A stretch of 64,000 nt of DNA, from the NCBI RefSeq assembly GCF_904849725.1, contig NC_058518.1, positions 390,525,581 to 390,589,580 on the forward strand. The letters are read 5' to 3'. The notes under the pieces were generated by a model that worked only from the letters and a program-made list of their open reading frames with translations, made no database searches and had not been told where the DNA came from. Position numbers and translations under genes: made by a program. The stretch is from Hordeum vulgare subsp. vulgare. Taxonomy: Eukaryota; Streptophyta; Magnoliopsida; Poales; Poaceae. Below, one piece after another: positions 19,874 to 30,200 of the stretch. The first letter of the stretch is position 1. Every line of letters begins with the position of its first letter.

Positions 19874-22003
19874 ATGGCTCACGCGACAGTCATCCTGAAT
19901 TTTAATACGTTCCTAGAGAAAGCTAAGTTGAAAGATGATGGAAGCAACTTTGTAGACTGGGCTCGTAATCTTAAGCTAATCTTACAAGCTGGGAAGAAGG
20001 ATTATGTCCTTAATGCTGCGCTAGGAGATGAACCACCCGCTACGGCTGATCAGGATGTTAAGAACGCTTGGTTAGCGCGTAAGGAGGACTACTCAATAGT
20101 TCAATGTGCAGTCTTGTATGGCTTAGAACCGGGACTTCAACGTCGCTTTGAGCGTCATGGAGCATTTGAGATGTTCCAGGAGTTGGAGTTTATCTTTCAG
20201 AAGAACGCCCGGATCGAGAGGTATGAGACCTCCGATAAATTCTATGCTTGCAAGATGGAGGAAAACTCGTCTGTTAGTGAACATGTGCTCAAAATGTCTG
20301 GGTACTCAAACCGTCTAGCTGAGCTGGGGATTGAACTCCTGCAAGAAGCTATCACTGACAGAATCCTTCAATCACTGCCGCCAAGCTACAAAGGCTTTGT
20401 GTTGAACTACAACATGCAAGGGATGAACAAGTCTCCCGGCGAGTTGTTTGCGATGTTGAAAGTCGCAGAGTCTGAACTCTGTAAAGAGCATCAAGTGTTG
20501 ATGGTGAATAAGACCACTAGTTTCAAGAGAAACGGCAAAGGCAAGAAGGGCAATTCGAAGAAGAGTGGCAAGCCTGTTGCCAATCCGCCGAAGAAACCCA
20601 AAGCTGGACCTAAGCCTGAAACGGAGTGTTTCTATTGCAAGGGTATGGGTCACTGGAAGCGCAATTGCCCCAAGTATCTGGCAGATAAGAAGGCGGGCAA
20701 AGAAAAATCAGGTATATTTGATATACATGTTATTGATGTGTACTTAACCGGCTCTCGTAGTAGTGCCTGGGTATTCGATACCGGTTCTGTTGCTCACATT
20801 TGCAACTCGAAGCAGGAACTGCGGAATAGACGAAGGCTGGCGAAAGACGAAGTGACGATGCGCGTAGGAAATGGTTCCAAGGTTGATGCAATCGCCGTCG
20901 GCACAGTGTCACTTCAGCTACCATCGGGATTAGTGATGAACTTAAATCATTGTTATTTAGTGCCTGCGTTGAGCATGAACATTATATCTGGATCTTGTTT
21001 ATTGCGAGACGGTTACTCTTTTAAGTCTGAGAATAATGGTTGTTCTATTTCTATGAGTAACATCTTTTATGGTCATGCACCGAATGTGAGAGGATTGTTC
21101 ATATTGAATCTTGATAGCGATACGCATATACATAACATTGAGACCAAAAGAGTTAGAGTAAACAATGATAGCACCATATTTTTGTGGCACTGCCGCTTGG
21201 GTCATATTGGTGTAAAGTGCATGAAGAAACTCCATGCTGATGGACTTTTGGAGTCACTTGACTTTGATTCACTTGACACGTGCGAACCATGCCTCATGGG
21301 CAAGATGACTAAAACTCCGTTCTCCGGAACAATGGAGCGTGCAAGTGACTTGTTGGAAATCATACATACCGATGTGTGTGGTCCAATGAGCGTGGAGGCA
21401 CGCGGCGGATATCGTTATTTTCTCACCTTCACTGACGATTTAAGTAGATATGGTTATGTCTACTTCATGAAGCACAAGTCTGAAACATTTGAAAAGTTCA
21501 AGCAATTTCAGAGTGAAGTGGAAAATCATCGTAACAAGAAGATCAAGTTCCTACGTTCTGATCGTGGGGGTGAATATCTGAGTTTCGAGTTTGGTGCTCA
21601 CTTAAGACAATGTGGAATTGTTTCACAGTTAACACCGTCTGGAACACCACAGCGTAATGGTGTGTCCGAACGTCGTAATCGTACTTTGTTAGAGATGGTG
21701 CGATCTATGATGTCTCTTACTGATTTGCCGTTATCATTTTGGGGTTATGCATTAGAAACGGCTGCATTCACTTTAAATAGGGCACCATCAAAATCCGTTG
21801 AGACGACACCATACGAACTGTGGTATGGCAAAAGGCCAAAGTTGTCGTTTCTTAAAGTTTGGGGATGTGATGCTTATGTCAAAAAGCTTCAGCCTGAAAA
21901 GCTGGAACCCAAAGCGGAAAAGTGCGTCTTCATAAGGTTACCCAAAAGAGACAGTTGGGTACACCTTCTATCTCAAATCCGAGGGCAAAGTGTTTGTTGC
22001 TAA
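19874..22003 (+). CDS. Copia polyprotein, gag-protease-integrase part
   Basis: The ATG follows the leader, and the frame encodes gag with a nucleocapsid zinc knuckle (CFYCKGMGHWKRNCPKY, about residues 251-267, CX2CX4HX4C). The aspartic protease site DTGSVAHI is at about 300. The pre-integrase domain follows (HCRLGHIGVKCMKKLH and a CEPCLMGK motif). The integrase core has HTD, then FTDDLSRY, and ends DRGGEYLS, PQRNGVSERRNRTLLE, with LWYGKRPKLSFLKVWG as the C-terminal part. The gag and pol parts would be made as one polyprotein and cut by its own protease. After about residue 687 the frame is shifted by a single extra A (21934 region), and the last about 20 residues are out of frame with the family. 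Confidence 0.9.
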   Translation: MAHATVILNFNTFLEKAKLKDDGSNFVDWARNLKLILQAGKKDYVLNAALGDEPPATADQDVKNAWLARKEDYSIVQCAVLYGLEPGLQRRFERHGAFEMFQELEFIFQKNARIERYETSDKFYACKMEENSSVSEHVLKMSGYSNRLAELGIELLQEAITDRILQSLPPSYKGFVLNYNMQGMNKSPGELFAMLKVAESELCKEHQVLMVNKTTSFKRNGKGKKGNSKKSGKPVANPPKKPKAGPKPETECFYCKGMGHWKRNCPKYLADKKAGKEKSGIFDIHVIDVYLTGSRSSAWVFDTGSVAHICNSKQELRNRRRLAKDEVTMRVGNGSKVDAIAVGTVSLQLPSGLVMNLNHCYLVPALSMNIISGSCLLRDGYSFKSENNGCSISMSNIFYGHAPNVRGLFILNLDSDTHIHNIETKRVRVNNDSTIFLWHCRLGHIGVKCMKKLHADGLLESLDFDSLDTCEPCLMGKMTKTPFSGTMERASDLLEIIHTDVCGPMSVEARGGYRYFLTFTDDLSRYGYVYFMKHKSETFEKFKQFQSEVENHRNKKIKFLRSDRGGEYLSFEFGAHLRQCGIVSQLTPSGTPQRNGVSERRNRTLLEMVRSMMSLTDLPLSFWGYALETAAFTLNRAPSKSVETTPYELWYGKRPKLSFLKVWGCDAYVKKLQPEKLEPKAEKCVFIRLPKRDSWVHLLSQIRGQSVCC

Positions 22004-23855
22004 GAACGGAGCTTTTCTCGAGAAGGAGTTTCTCTCGAGAGAATTGAGTGGGAGGAAGATAGAACTTGACGAGGTTGTCGAACCTCTCATCCCTCTGGAT
22101 GGTGGCGCAGGGCAAGGGGAAACCTCTGTCATTGCGACGCCGGTTGAGGAGGAAGTTAATGATGATGATCATGAAACTCCAGTTCAAGTTTCTGTTGAAC
22201 CACGCAGGTCGACGAGATCACGTGCTGCTCCAGAGTGGTACGGTAATCCCGTCTTATCAATCATGTTGTTAGACAACAATGAACCTGCAAGTGATGAAGA
22301 AGCAATGGTGGGCCCAGATTCCAACAAATGGCTAGAAGCCATGAAATCCGAGATAGGATCCATGTATGAGAACAAAGTGTGGACTTTGGAGATACTACCT
22401 GAGGGCCGCAAGGCTATTCAGAATAAATGGATATTTAAGAAGAAGACGGACGCTGACGGTAATGTGACCGTTTATAAAGCTCGACTTGTGGCAAAGGGTT
22501 TTTCACAAGTTCCAGGAGTTGACTACGATGAGACTTTCTCACCCGTAGCGATGCTTAAGTCCGTCGGAATAATGTTAGCAATAGCTGCATTTTTCGATTA
22601 TGAAATCTGGCAGATGGATGTCAAAACGGCGTTCCTTAACGGTTTCCTTAAGGAAGAGTTGTATATGATGCAACCCGAAGGTTTTGTCGATCCTAAGAAT
22701 GCTAATAAAGTGTGCAAGCTCCAGCGATCCATTTATGGACTGGTGCAAGCATCTCGGAGTTGGAACAAATGCTTTGATGAGGTGATCAAAGCATTTGGGT
22801 TTATACAAGTGGTTGGAGAATCTTGTATTTACAAGAAAGTGAGTGGGAGCTCTGTGGCGTTTCTAATATTATATGTGGATGACATATTACTGATTGGAAA
22901 CAACGTAGAGCTTTTGGAGAGCATAAAAGGTTACTTGAATAAAAGTTTCTCTATGAAGGACCTAGGAGAAGCTGCTTACATTCTGGGCATTAAGATCTAT
23001 AGGGATAGATCAAAGCGCTTGATAGGACTTTCACAAAGCACATACCTTGATGAAGTTTTGAAGAGGTTCAAAATGGAACAGTCCAAGAAAGGGTTCTTGC
23101 CAGTTTTACAAGGTACGAGATTGAGTAAGACTCAGTGCCCAGCAACTGATGAAGATAGAGAGCATATGCGCTCCGTCCCCTATGCTTCAGCCATAGGTTC
23201 TATCATGTATGCAATGTTGTGCACTAGACCGGATGTTAGCCTGGCCATAAGTATGGCAGGTAGGTTCCAGAGTAATCCAGGAGTGGATCACTGGACGGCG
23301 GTCAAGAATTTCCTGAAGTACCTGAAAAGGACTAATGAGATGTTTCTCGTGTATGGAGGTGACGAAGAGCTCGCCGTAAAAGGTTACGTCGATGCAAGCT
23401 TTGACACAGATCCGGACGACTCTAAGTCGCAAACCGGATACGTATTTATTCTTAATGGGGGTGCAGTAAGCTGGTGCAGTTCCAAGCAAAGCGTCGTAGC
23501 AGATTCTACATGTGAAGCGGAGTACATGGCTGCCTCGGAGGCGGCTAAGGAGGGTGTCTGGATGAAGCAGTTCATGACGGATCTTGGAGTGGTGCCAAGC
23601 GCACTGAATCCAATAACCTTGTTCTGTGACAACACTGGTGCCATTGCCTTAGCAAAGGAACCACGGTTTCACAAAAAGACCAGACACATCAAACGACGCT
23701 TCAACCTCATCCGCGACTACGTCGAGGAGGAGGACGTAAATATATGCAAAGTGCACACGGATCTAAATGTAGCAGACCCGCTGACTAAACCTCTTCCACG
23801 GCCAAAACATGATCGACACCAGAACTGTATGGGTGTTAGATTTATTACAATGTAA
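21936..23855 (+). CDS. Copia polyprotein, reverse transcriptase-RNase H part
   Basis: This is open in the next frame directly from the frameshift (GYPKETVGY-type linker at 21936). The first in-frame ATG is 21990, but the segment was originally continuous with the upstream ORF. RT motifs in order: WIFKKKTDADGNV, then VDYDETFSPVA, WQMDVKTAFLNG, the catalytic YVDD in ILYVDDILLIG, then RNase H with GYVDASFDTDPDDSKS, the SKQSVVADSTCEAEYMA active-site region and DNTGAIALAKEP. It ends with HTDLNVADPLTKPL and GVRFITM. All catalytic residues I can recognise are present. Confidence 0.9.
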   Translation, partial: GYPKETVGYTFYLKSEGKVFVAKNGAFLEKEFLSRELSGRKIELDEVVEPLIPLDGGAGQGETSVIATPVEEEVNDDDHETPVQVSVEPRRSTRSRAAPEWYGNPVLSIMLLDNNEPASDEEAMVGPDSNKWLEAMKSEIGSMYENKVWTLEILPEGRKAIQNKWIFKKKTDADGNVTVYKARLVAKGFSQVPGVDYDETFSPVAMLKSVGIMLAIAAFFDYEIWQMDVKTAFLNGFLKEELYMMQPEGFVDPKNANKVCKLQRSIYGLVQASRSWNKCFDEVIKAFGFIQVVGESCIYKKVSGSSVAFLILYVDDILLIGNNVELLESIKGYLNKSFSMKDLGEAAYILGIKIYRDRSKRLIGLSQSTYLDEVLKRFKMEQSKKGFLPVLQGTRLSKTQCPATDEDREHMRSVPYASAIGSIMYAMLCTRPDVSLAISMAGRFQSNPGVDHWTAVKNFLKYLKRTNEMFLVYGGDEELAVKGYVDASFDTDPDDSKSQTGYVFILNGGAVSWCSSKQSVVADSTCEAEYMAASEAAKEGVWMKQFMTDLGVVPSALNPITLFCDNTGAIALAKEPRFHKKTRHIKRRFNLIRDYVEEEDVNICKVHTDLNVADPLTKPLPRPKHDRHQNCMGVRFITM

Positions 23856-23895
23856 TTCACATGGTGATGTGAGGGCTAGATTATTGACTCTAGTG

Positions 23896-23907
23896 CAAGT
23901 GGGAGAC
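23896..23907 (+). other. Polypurine tract of element B
   Basis: CAAGTGGGAGAC lies immediately before the 3' LTR, where plus-strand priming of reverse transcription starts. The same tract precedes the 3' LTRs of elements A and C. Confidence 0.8.
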
Positions 23908-25727
23908 TGTTGGAATTATGCCCTAGAGGCAATAATAAATATAGTTATTATTATAATTCCTGTATCAAGATAATAGTTTATTATCCGTGCTATAATTGTA
24001 TTGAATGAAGACTCATTTACATGTGTGGATACATAGACAAAACACCGTCCCTAGCAAGCCTCTAGTTGGCTAGCCAGTTGATCGATGATAGTCAGTGTCT
24101 TCTGATTATGAACAAGGTGTTGTTGCTTGATAACTGGATCACGTCATTGGGAGAATCACGTGATGGACTAGACCCAAACTAATAGACGTAGCATGTTGAT
24201 CATGTCATTTTGTTGCTACTGTTTTCTGCGTGTCAAGTATTTATTCCTATGACCATGAGATCATATAACTCACTGACACCGGAGGAATGCTTTGTGTGTA
24301 TCAAACGTCGCAACGTAACTGGGTGACTATAAAGATGCTCTACAGGTATCTCCGAAGGTGTTAATTGAGTTAGTATGGATCAAGACTGGGATTTGTCACT
24401 CCGTGTGACGGAGAGGTATCTCGGGGCCCACTCGGTAATACAACATCACACACAAGCCTTGCAAGCAATGTAACTTAGTGTAAGTTGCGGGATCTTGTAT
24501 TACGGAACGAGTAAAGAGACTTGCCGGTAAACGAGATTGAAATAGGTATGCGGATACTGACGATCGAATCTCGGGCAAGTAACATACCGAAGGACAAAGG
24601 GAATGACATACGGGATTATACGAATCCTTGGCACTGAGGTTCAAACGATAAGATCTTCGTAGAATATGTAGGATCCAATATGGGCATCAAGGTCCCGCTA
24701 TTGGATATTGACCGAGGAGTCTCTCGGGTCATGTCTACATAGTTCTCGAACCCGCAGGGTCTGCACACTTAAGGTTCGACGTTGTTTTATGCGTATATGA
24801 GTTATATGGTTGGTTACCGAATGTTGTTCGGAGTCCCGGATGAGATCACGGACGTCACGAGGGTTTCCGGAATGGTCCGGAAACGAAGATTGATATATAG
24901 GATGACCTCATTTGATTACCGGAAGGTTTTCGGAGTTACCGGGAATGTACCGGGAATGACGAATGGGTTCCGGGAGTTCACCGGGGGGGCAACCCACCCC
25001 GGGGAAGCCCATAGGCCTTGGGGGAGACACACCAGCCCTTAGTGGGCTGGTGGGATAGCCCACAAGTGCCCTATGCGCCAAGGAGAAGAAAATCAAGAGA
25101 GAAAGAAAAAAAAAAGGAGGAGGTGGGAAGGAAGGGGGACTCCCTCCCACCAAACCTAGTCCAACTCGGTTTGGGGGGAGAGTCCTCCCCCTTGGACTCG
25201 GCCGAACCCCTTGGGGCTCCTTGAGCCCCAAGGCAAGGCCCCCTCCCTCCCACCTATATATACGGAGGTTTTAGGGCTGATTTGAGACGACTTTTCCACG
25301 GCAGCCCGACCACATACCTCCACGGTTTTTCCTCTAGATCGCGTTTCTGCGGAGCTCGGGCGGAGCCCTGCTGAGACAAGGTCATCACCAACCTCCGGAG
25401 CGCCGTCACGCTGCCGGAGAACTCTTCTACCTCTCCGTCTCTCTTGCTGGATCAAGAAGGCCGAGATCATCGTCGAGCTGTACGTGTGCTGAACGCGGAG
25501 GTGCCGTCCGTTCGGTACTAGATCGTGGGACTGATCGCGGGATTGTTCGCGGGGCGGATCGAGGGACGTGAGGACGTTCGACTACATCAACCGCGTTCTC
25601 TAACGCTTCTGTTGTACGGTCTACAAGGGTACGTAGATCACTCATCCCCTCTCGTAGATGGGCATCACCATGATAGGTCTTCGTGCGCGTAGGAAAATTT
25701 TTGTTTCCCATGCGACGTTCTCCATCA
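23908..25727 (+). repeat. 3' LTR of element B
   Basis: 1,820 bp, from TGTTGGAATTATG to CTCCATCA, followed by the AAATT duplication. It is close to identical to the 5' LTR; the G tract is only six long and the A-rich tract near 25103 is longer. Confidence 0.95.
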
Positions 25728-25732
25728 AAATT

Positions 25733-26154
25733 TATAACCGCCCGAGTGAGTCACTGACTGGTGGGCCCGCCGGATCTCTGTCTATCCCGATAACAGAGGA
25801 GGCGCGATACGTGGCGATAAGGGTGGCACGATAGTCGAGGCGTTGCTGTCCCACTTGCCCTGGTTGTTGTGTCATCATCGCGCAGCGTGCGCCAACCGAA
25901 ATTTTGAATCCCGTGAAATCCGGACCTGACGAAGTGATCCGTCACATCTCAAGATCTCGTCAACCACTCGGATCAACCTCAATGTTTAAATTCACTCGGA
26001 CGTGCTTCAGAACAGAATCAATCAGGGTGAATGACGAAGACTTCAGTCGACGCACGGTTCTATTAAGCTCGGAAGTACATTCAAGATCGGTATGCCTCGA
26101 CAGATTTTGCAGCGACCCCTTCCTCACTCGAACCCCGATCCATTCGGGTGCTAA
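25733..26154 (-). other. Leader of gypsy element F
   Basis: On the minus strand this starts with TTAGCACCCGAATGG directly after the LTR (a primer-binding-like sequence) and leads into the gag-like gene on the other side of element B. It contains many TCACTCGG/GACTGA-type words common in such leaders. No ORF is convincing. Confidence 0.5.
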
Positions 26155-26723
26155 TGATGGGGATATGTACCTAGGATAGGGTCACAGGGCTGACCTAGAT
26201 GTCCTACCTAAGGGTACCTCATTAAAGACTTGAAGGCCACAAGAAAGATTCCGACTGGATAGCCATAGCATCTAAGTCACTCGGTATGAAATCACTCAGA
26301 GTATTTTCCCCTTCACTCGACAACCAACTTCCACTCGGAAGAAGTCAGTCGACGCAGAAGACCAGAAGCCACTCCAGGAAGGCTAACAGGCGAGCGTTCG
26401 GCTGATCGTCATAAATAACATTAATTACGTACGTTATCAGTAACATACACTTTTAAACTCTATTGATTGAACCCTTAGATGCTGGGCCTTGACGAGGGAT
26501 AGCGCACTCTATATAAGCCACCCCTCCCCTCTGGCACAAGGGTTCGCACCCCCTATAATACTCATTCCACACTTCAAGAGCTCCCGAGCACTGAGACGTA
26601 GGGTTGTTACCTCTACGAAAGGGGCCTGACCTTATACATCTTGCGTACAAGCTTGTCGTAGCTAGGACTCAGCCCTGTCTTTTCGTACTCTACACGTCTA
26701 TTGTCAGGTTCATTCCCACGACA
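26155..26723 (-). repeat. 5' LTR of gypsy element F
   Basis: On the minus strand it begins TGTCGTGGGAATGAACCTG and ends CATATCCCCATCA, 569 bp. A TATATAG box is at about 26511-26518, reading GGCTTATATAGAGTGCGC on the minus strand. The host flank to the right is CGCAC (26724-26728); the matching copy at the other end is lost. Confidence 0.75.
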
Positions 26724-27231
26724 CGCACACTCAATCCTTGTAAGCAGAGAGACTCAGACAATAGGTTGATCTCCTAAGTTTTGCTAAGCTTCTACTCTTC
26801 TAGGGACCTTTTAACTTGGTGAGACTCTTCGAATTAAGGAATGAAGTCTCGCTACCACAAGACGTTCGTGCCATGCAAGCTGATACAGATTCCAGATGGT
26901 CTCCTCTGTTATGCGCCACAAATTTCAAACAGAACAACCCAAATCATAGGAACGTATGTACTTGCACAACAGAGACGACTGCAAAATCATCGTCTGAAAC
27001 GAATCGAGTTCTAACAGGACAAAACCCACAAACCAACAAGCGCTTGTTCTTGAGAATTCGACAGATTACCATTTCTCTGCACGCATCTTTCTTTTTAGCA
27101 AAAGCAATCCAACTCTATCATTAGTGTCTCCCATGAAGGCAGATGAGTCAGGATAGGAAGCACCGTATGATATGGCGCGATGACGAATCGACGTTGCTAA
27201 TGATTTGTGCAATGCCAGGTCTGTATTCAAC
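26724..27231 (-). other. 3' flank of the RETICULATA-RELATED gene
   Basis: About 500 bases of host sequence lie between the stop codon and the gypsy LTR that ends at 26723. It should contain the 3' UTR. No exact AATAAA is present on the minus strand, so the polyadenylation site is not fixed. Confidence 0.4.
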
Positions 27232-30200
27232 TTATTGTATGCCTATAAACTTGGCATAGTCAACCCATCTGCAAAGGCAAAATGTTCAGCCAGTAAGTGA
27301 CCACATCAGAATTTCAGATTTGAAATCAGAATCGACCTCCTGAAGGCTAAAAATACTCACAGTAGAGAACCCAAGAACGTGTTCCCCGTCCGAACCGCAA
27401 AGCACAGTGCACTCAGCGCTAATTTGTGGCGGTGTAGTAACGGCTCAAGCATCCGCTGTTCGATCACTCCAGCCAGAACCTGGTACCTGTTGTAAAACAA
27501 GTTGAATAGCTTTAGTTTTGGTTAATATTCGTCCAGACAAAATTTTCAGGTTGCCATATCCTTGTGTGTCCCATTCTTGTTATTTACTCGACGATTTTTG
27601 GAGCATTCATAATGTCCCAACTAAAATGGGAGCTGATTTAAACAAAACATAATCATAAGAAAACTTTATCTTAACCTCTCAGGAAATATTAAATCACTCC
27701 ATGCAAATTGAACATATCACATGAAGTAATAAACACGATATTGCATGTTACCTGAGGTTACTAGAAACTGCCATGTATACACCATAGGCAATACTGGTTG
27801 AAACAATTGGGATATCCTCAACTTCGCCAGCTTCATCCTTGTTAACAGTCTTTCTTGCCTTTATAATCGCATTGGTCACACCTGTGCCAATCTGAAAAAA
27901 GATTTTTCCCACACATTTTAAGCTTTTCATAAGGACTTGAGTATTAGTTCAATAGTAAAAATGGCACTGACTAGTTGTTACGATATTATTATCTAAAAAT
28001 GTGTTGTTCCTAAGTGGAACCAAAAACAAATCATATCATCACTTCACCATGGTCCTTGGCTTTTCAAATGTTCCCTTCACCTAATACAAGATCAGTGGAA
28101 CTCTGCAAGGCATACTTGTTCTTTATTTAAGAATTAACCAGCATATCTGATTGAGGCATCAAGGTCGTAATATACAGTTGCAGTGCTAACATATTAACTT
28201 AACAAGTACCATTAAATTTACTGAGTTGCACACTACTAGGCTTCAAGATTTTCAATTAAACAACTGAACAGTGCATGACATAACAAGTGCTTACATAAAA
28301 AAAAAAACTGATCAAACCTCTTCTAAAAATTACTTTTTGCATGTTTTTGCGTGAGTACTAAATGGTTAGTACCTCCGTCCCATGATATAAGAGCGTTTTT
28401 GACACTCATTTTTCACACTACACTAGTGTCAAAAACGCTCTTATATTACAGGACGGAGGGAGTACTTCCTACAAGAATAGAAAACTTGAGAAAGGGAAAA
28501 TAATTGTTCTCCTCATGCTATTTTAAGATTTAATAGAAAATGGAAGCTTTTACTGATTCCTTGTATAGCATCAAAGCAATGCAATTACAATTGAAATTGA
28601 ATACAAACAAAATGCTAGTGCCGTATGTCAGAAACATGAAAATTACAGCATAACAAACTTACCAGAGATGCACTCGTTCCTACTGCAAAAAGTTTTGCAC
28701 CGTTCCTCTGAAAGAAGTCAAAATCGTTAGTTTGTACCAAACACGCTCTAAACAAGTCACAGCAGAGCCCAAATAGTTATTATTTACCATAATAGCTCCA
28801 AATCTCTGCAAAAATGTGTACGAACTTCCAGCTAAAGCAACCTGCAGAAGAAGTCATATAAGTTCCCTTACAAATTTCAAGGAGAAGATACATATTTTCC
28901 CTTTCAGAAAAGTAGACTTTTCATCTGTACCACTAGGAAAGGGAGAAATAAGTTGAGGTCATGTTACCTGGAATGCATTATCCGGGCAGTTGTGGAAGAA
29001 TTTAGCAATAGCCCCAGCATTCACTGCCAGTGCTGGTTGCAGAGACACAGTAGGAGCAGGAAGCCAAACAAGCATGAAGTCTGCAACTATTGCCATGACC
29101 TTGAAAGTATTGCAACAAGAGATTAAGACTCATAATCATAAGAGTTCTAAAAATCATTTGCCCGCTTCAAATCAAGTACTAGTTTATTTTTTAGATAAAT
29201 GTAACTTTTGGACTACAAGATCACCAACATGAAGGCGAGGATGCAAGTGGTTACTCACTTGTCAAACTCGCCCACCCCTATATTTTAAACACTAACCTAC
29301 TAAATTAGAGCAGCACGATTTCCGGTAAAAAAAATAGAGCGGTAGAACACGTCTCTTCTTTCAGGGAAAAAATGCAAAAGAACTTTGTAAAGCATGGCAG
29401 GTGGAGAAGGAAAGGGGGCAGGTCAGTGTTGTTAGGACTGGGTCTAAAATGCAGGTTATATATTTTGAAGATCAATCTGTTTATTTATTTTGGCAACAAA
29501 TCTAAAAAAGGTTCATTTGGGAATCATAACATATTAACAACCTCTAGCACAACCCCGCAAAAAAAAACCTCTAACACAGCTTCAGAGTTAGGCCCCTAAT
29601 ATTAATTCTTTGATCTGATTTCTGAAAGGAAAAAAAATGATGACTGAAATTTCCAATCAGAAGTAAATTGAGCTATTCAACCCCTAATATGAAGGGGGTT
29701 GCATAGTTTACCAAGGTTTGCAAATGTTTGCACATAATACTAGCTAAGTCGGAAAAAAGTGTGCCTTTTATCAAGAGAAGTTGGACTGAGTGCTTTTATT
29801 AGCATATAATCTATTTTTGGAACATAGGTAGTAATTCCGAGTATGTGGAATTGAAGGAAAAGTCTCGCCGGTTTGTAAAGGATGTTCAAAAAAATGATTG
29901 AAGCATACCACATCGGCAATCACAAAGTCAAGCTCCTTGACAAAGTTCTCCCTCCTTCGCTCATATTCTGCTGCAGTCTAGCAACATTAAAAGAAATATG
30001 TCAAATAAGTTGTACAGAACTCAAATATGTGTTGCAAACTGAATCACATAATAATGCAATTGCACTCAAATAAAAGCAAGTGCAGACACAGAACAGTTTC
30101 AGGCATACAATCGAGACAAAATATCTTGATGTTTCTAACAACAATGCACCCAAGTACACTGTGTTGCATTGCATGTAGTTTCTCAATTCTCAACTCTGGA

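Larger units (their letters stand above)
16795..25727 (+). mobile_element. Copia LTR retrotransposon B, young and nearly intact
   Basis: 8,933 bp with a perfect target duplication AAATT at 16790-16794 and 25728-25732. The two 1.82 kb LTRs differ at roughly twenty positions by eye, so insertion is recent. Primer-binding-like TGGCATCATGAGC follows the 5' LTR, and the polypurine tract AAGTGGGAGAC precedes the 3' LTR. The internal region carries full gag, protease, integrase, reverse transcriptase and RNase H segments in one transcript, interrupted by a single inserted A near 21934. Confidence 0.95.
14630..26723 (-). mobile_element. Gypsy-type element F, minus strand, split by copia element B
   Basis: On the minus strand the order is 5' LTR (26723-26155), primer-binding region (TTAGCACCCGAA from 26154), leader (to 25733), the copia B insertion, then the rest of the leader and a gag-like gene (16685-14630). 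The halves join at the AAATT duplication of element B. The downstream part is missing, cut off at a truncated copia LTR at 14629. No reverse transcriptase or integrase remains in the window. Confidence 0.7.

Noticed and set aside
21936..21990. Programmed frameshift between gag-integrase and RT in element B
   Set aside because: The break falls inside a conserved segment that is continuous in related copies (element E at 62670), and is explained by one extra A.
19874..23855. Host gene encoding an integrase or reverse transcriptase
   Set aside because: It lies between two LTRs with a primer-binding site, polypurine tract and TSD; it is a copia polyprotein.
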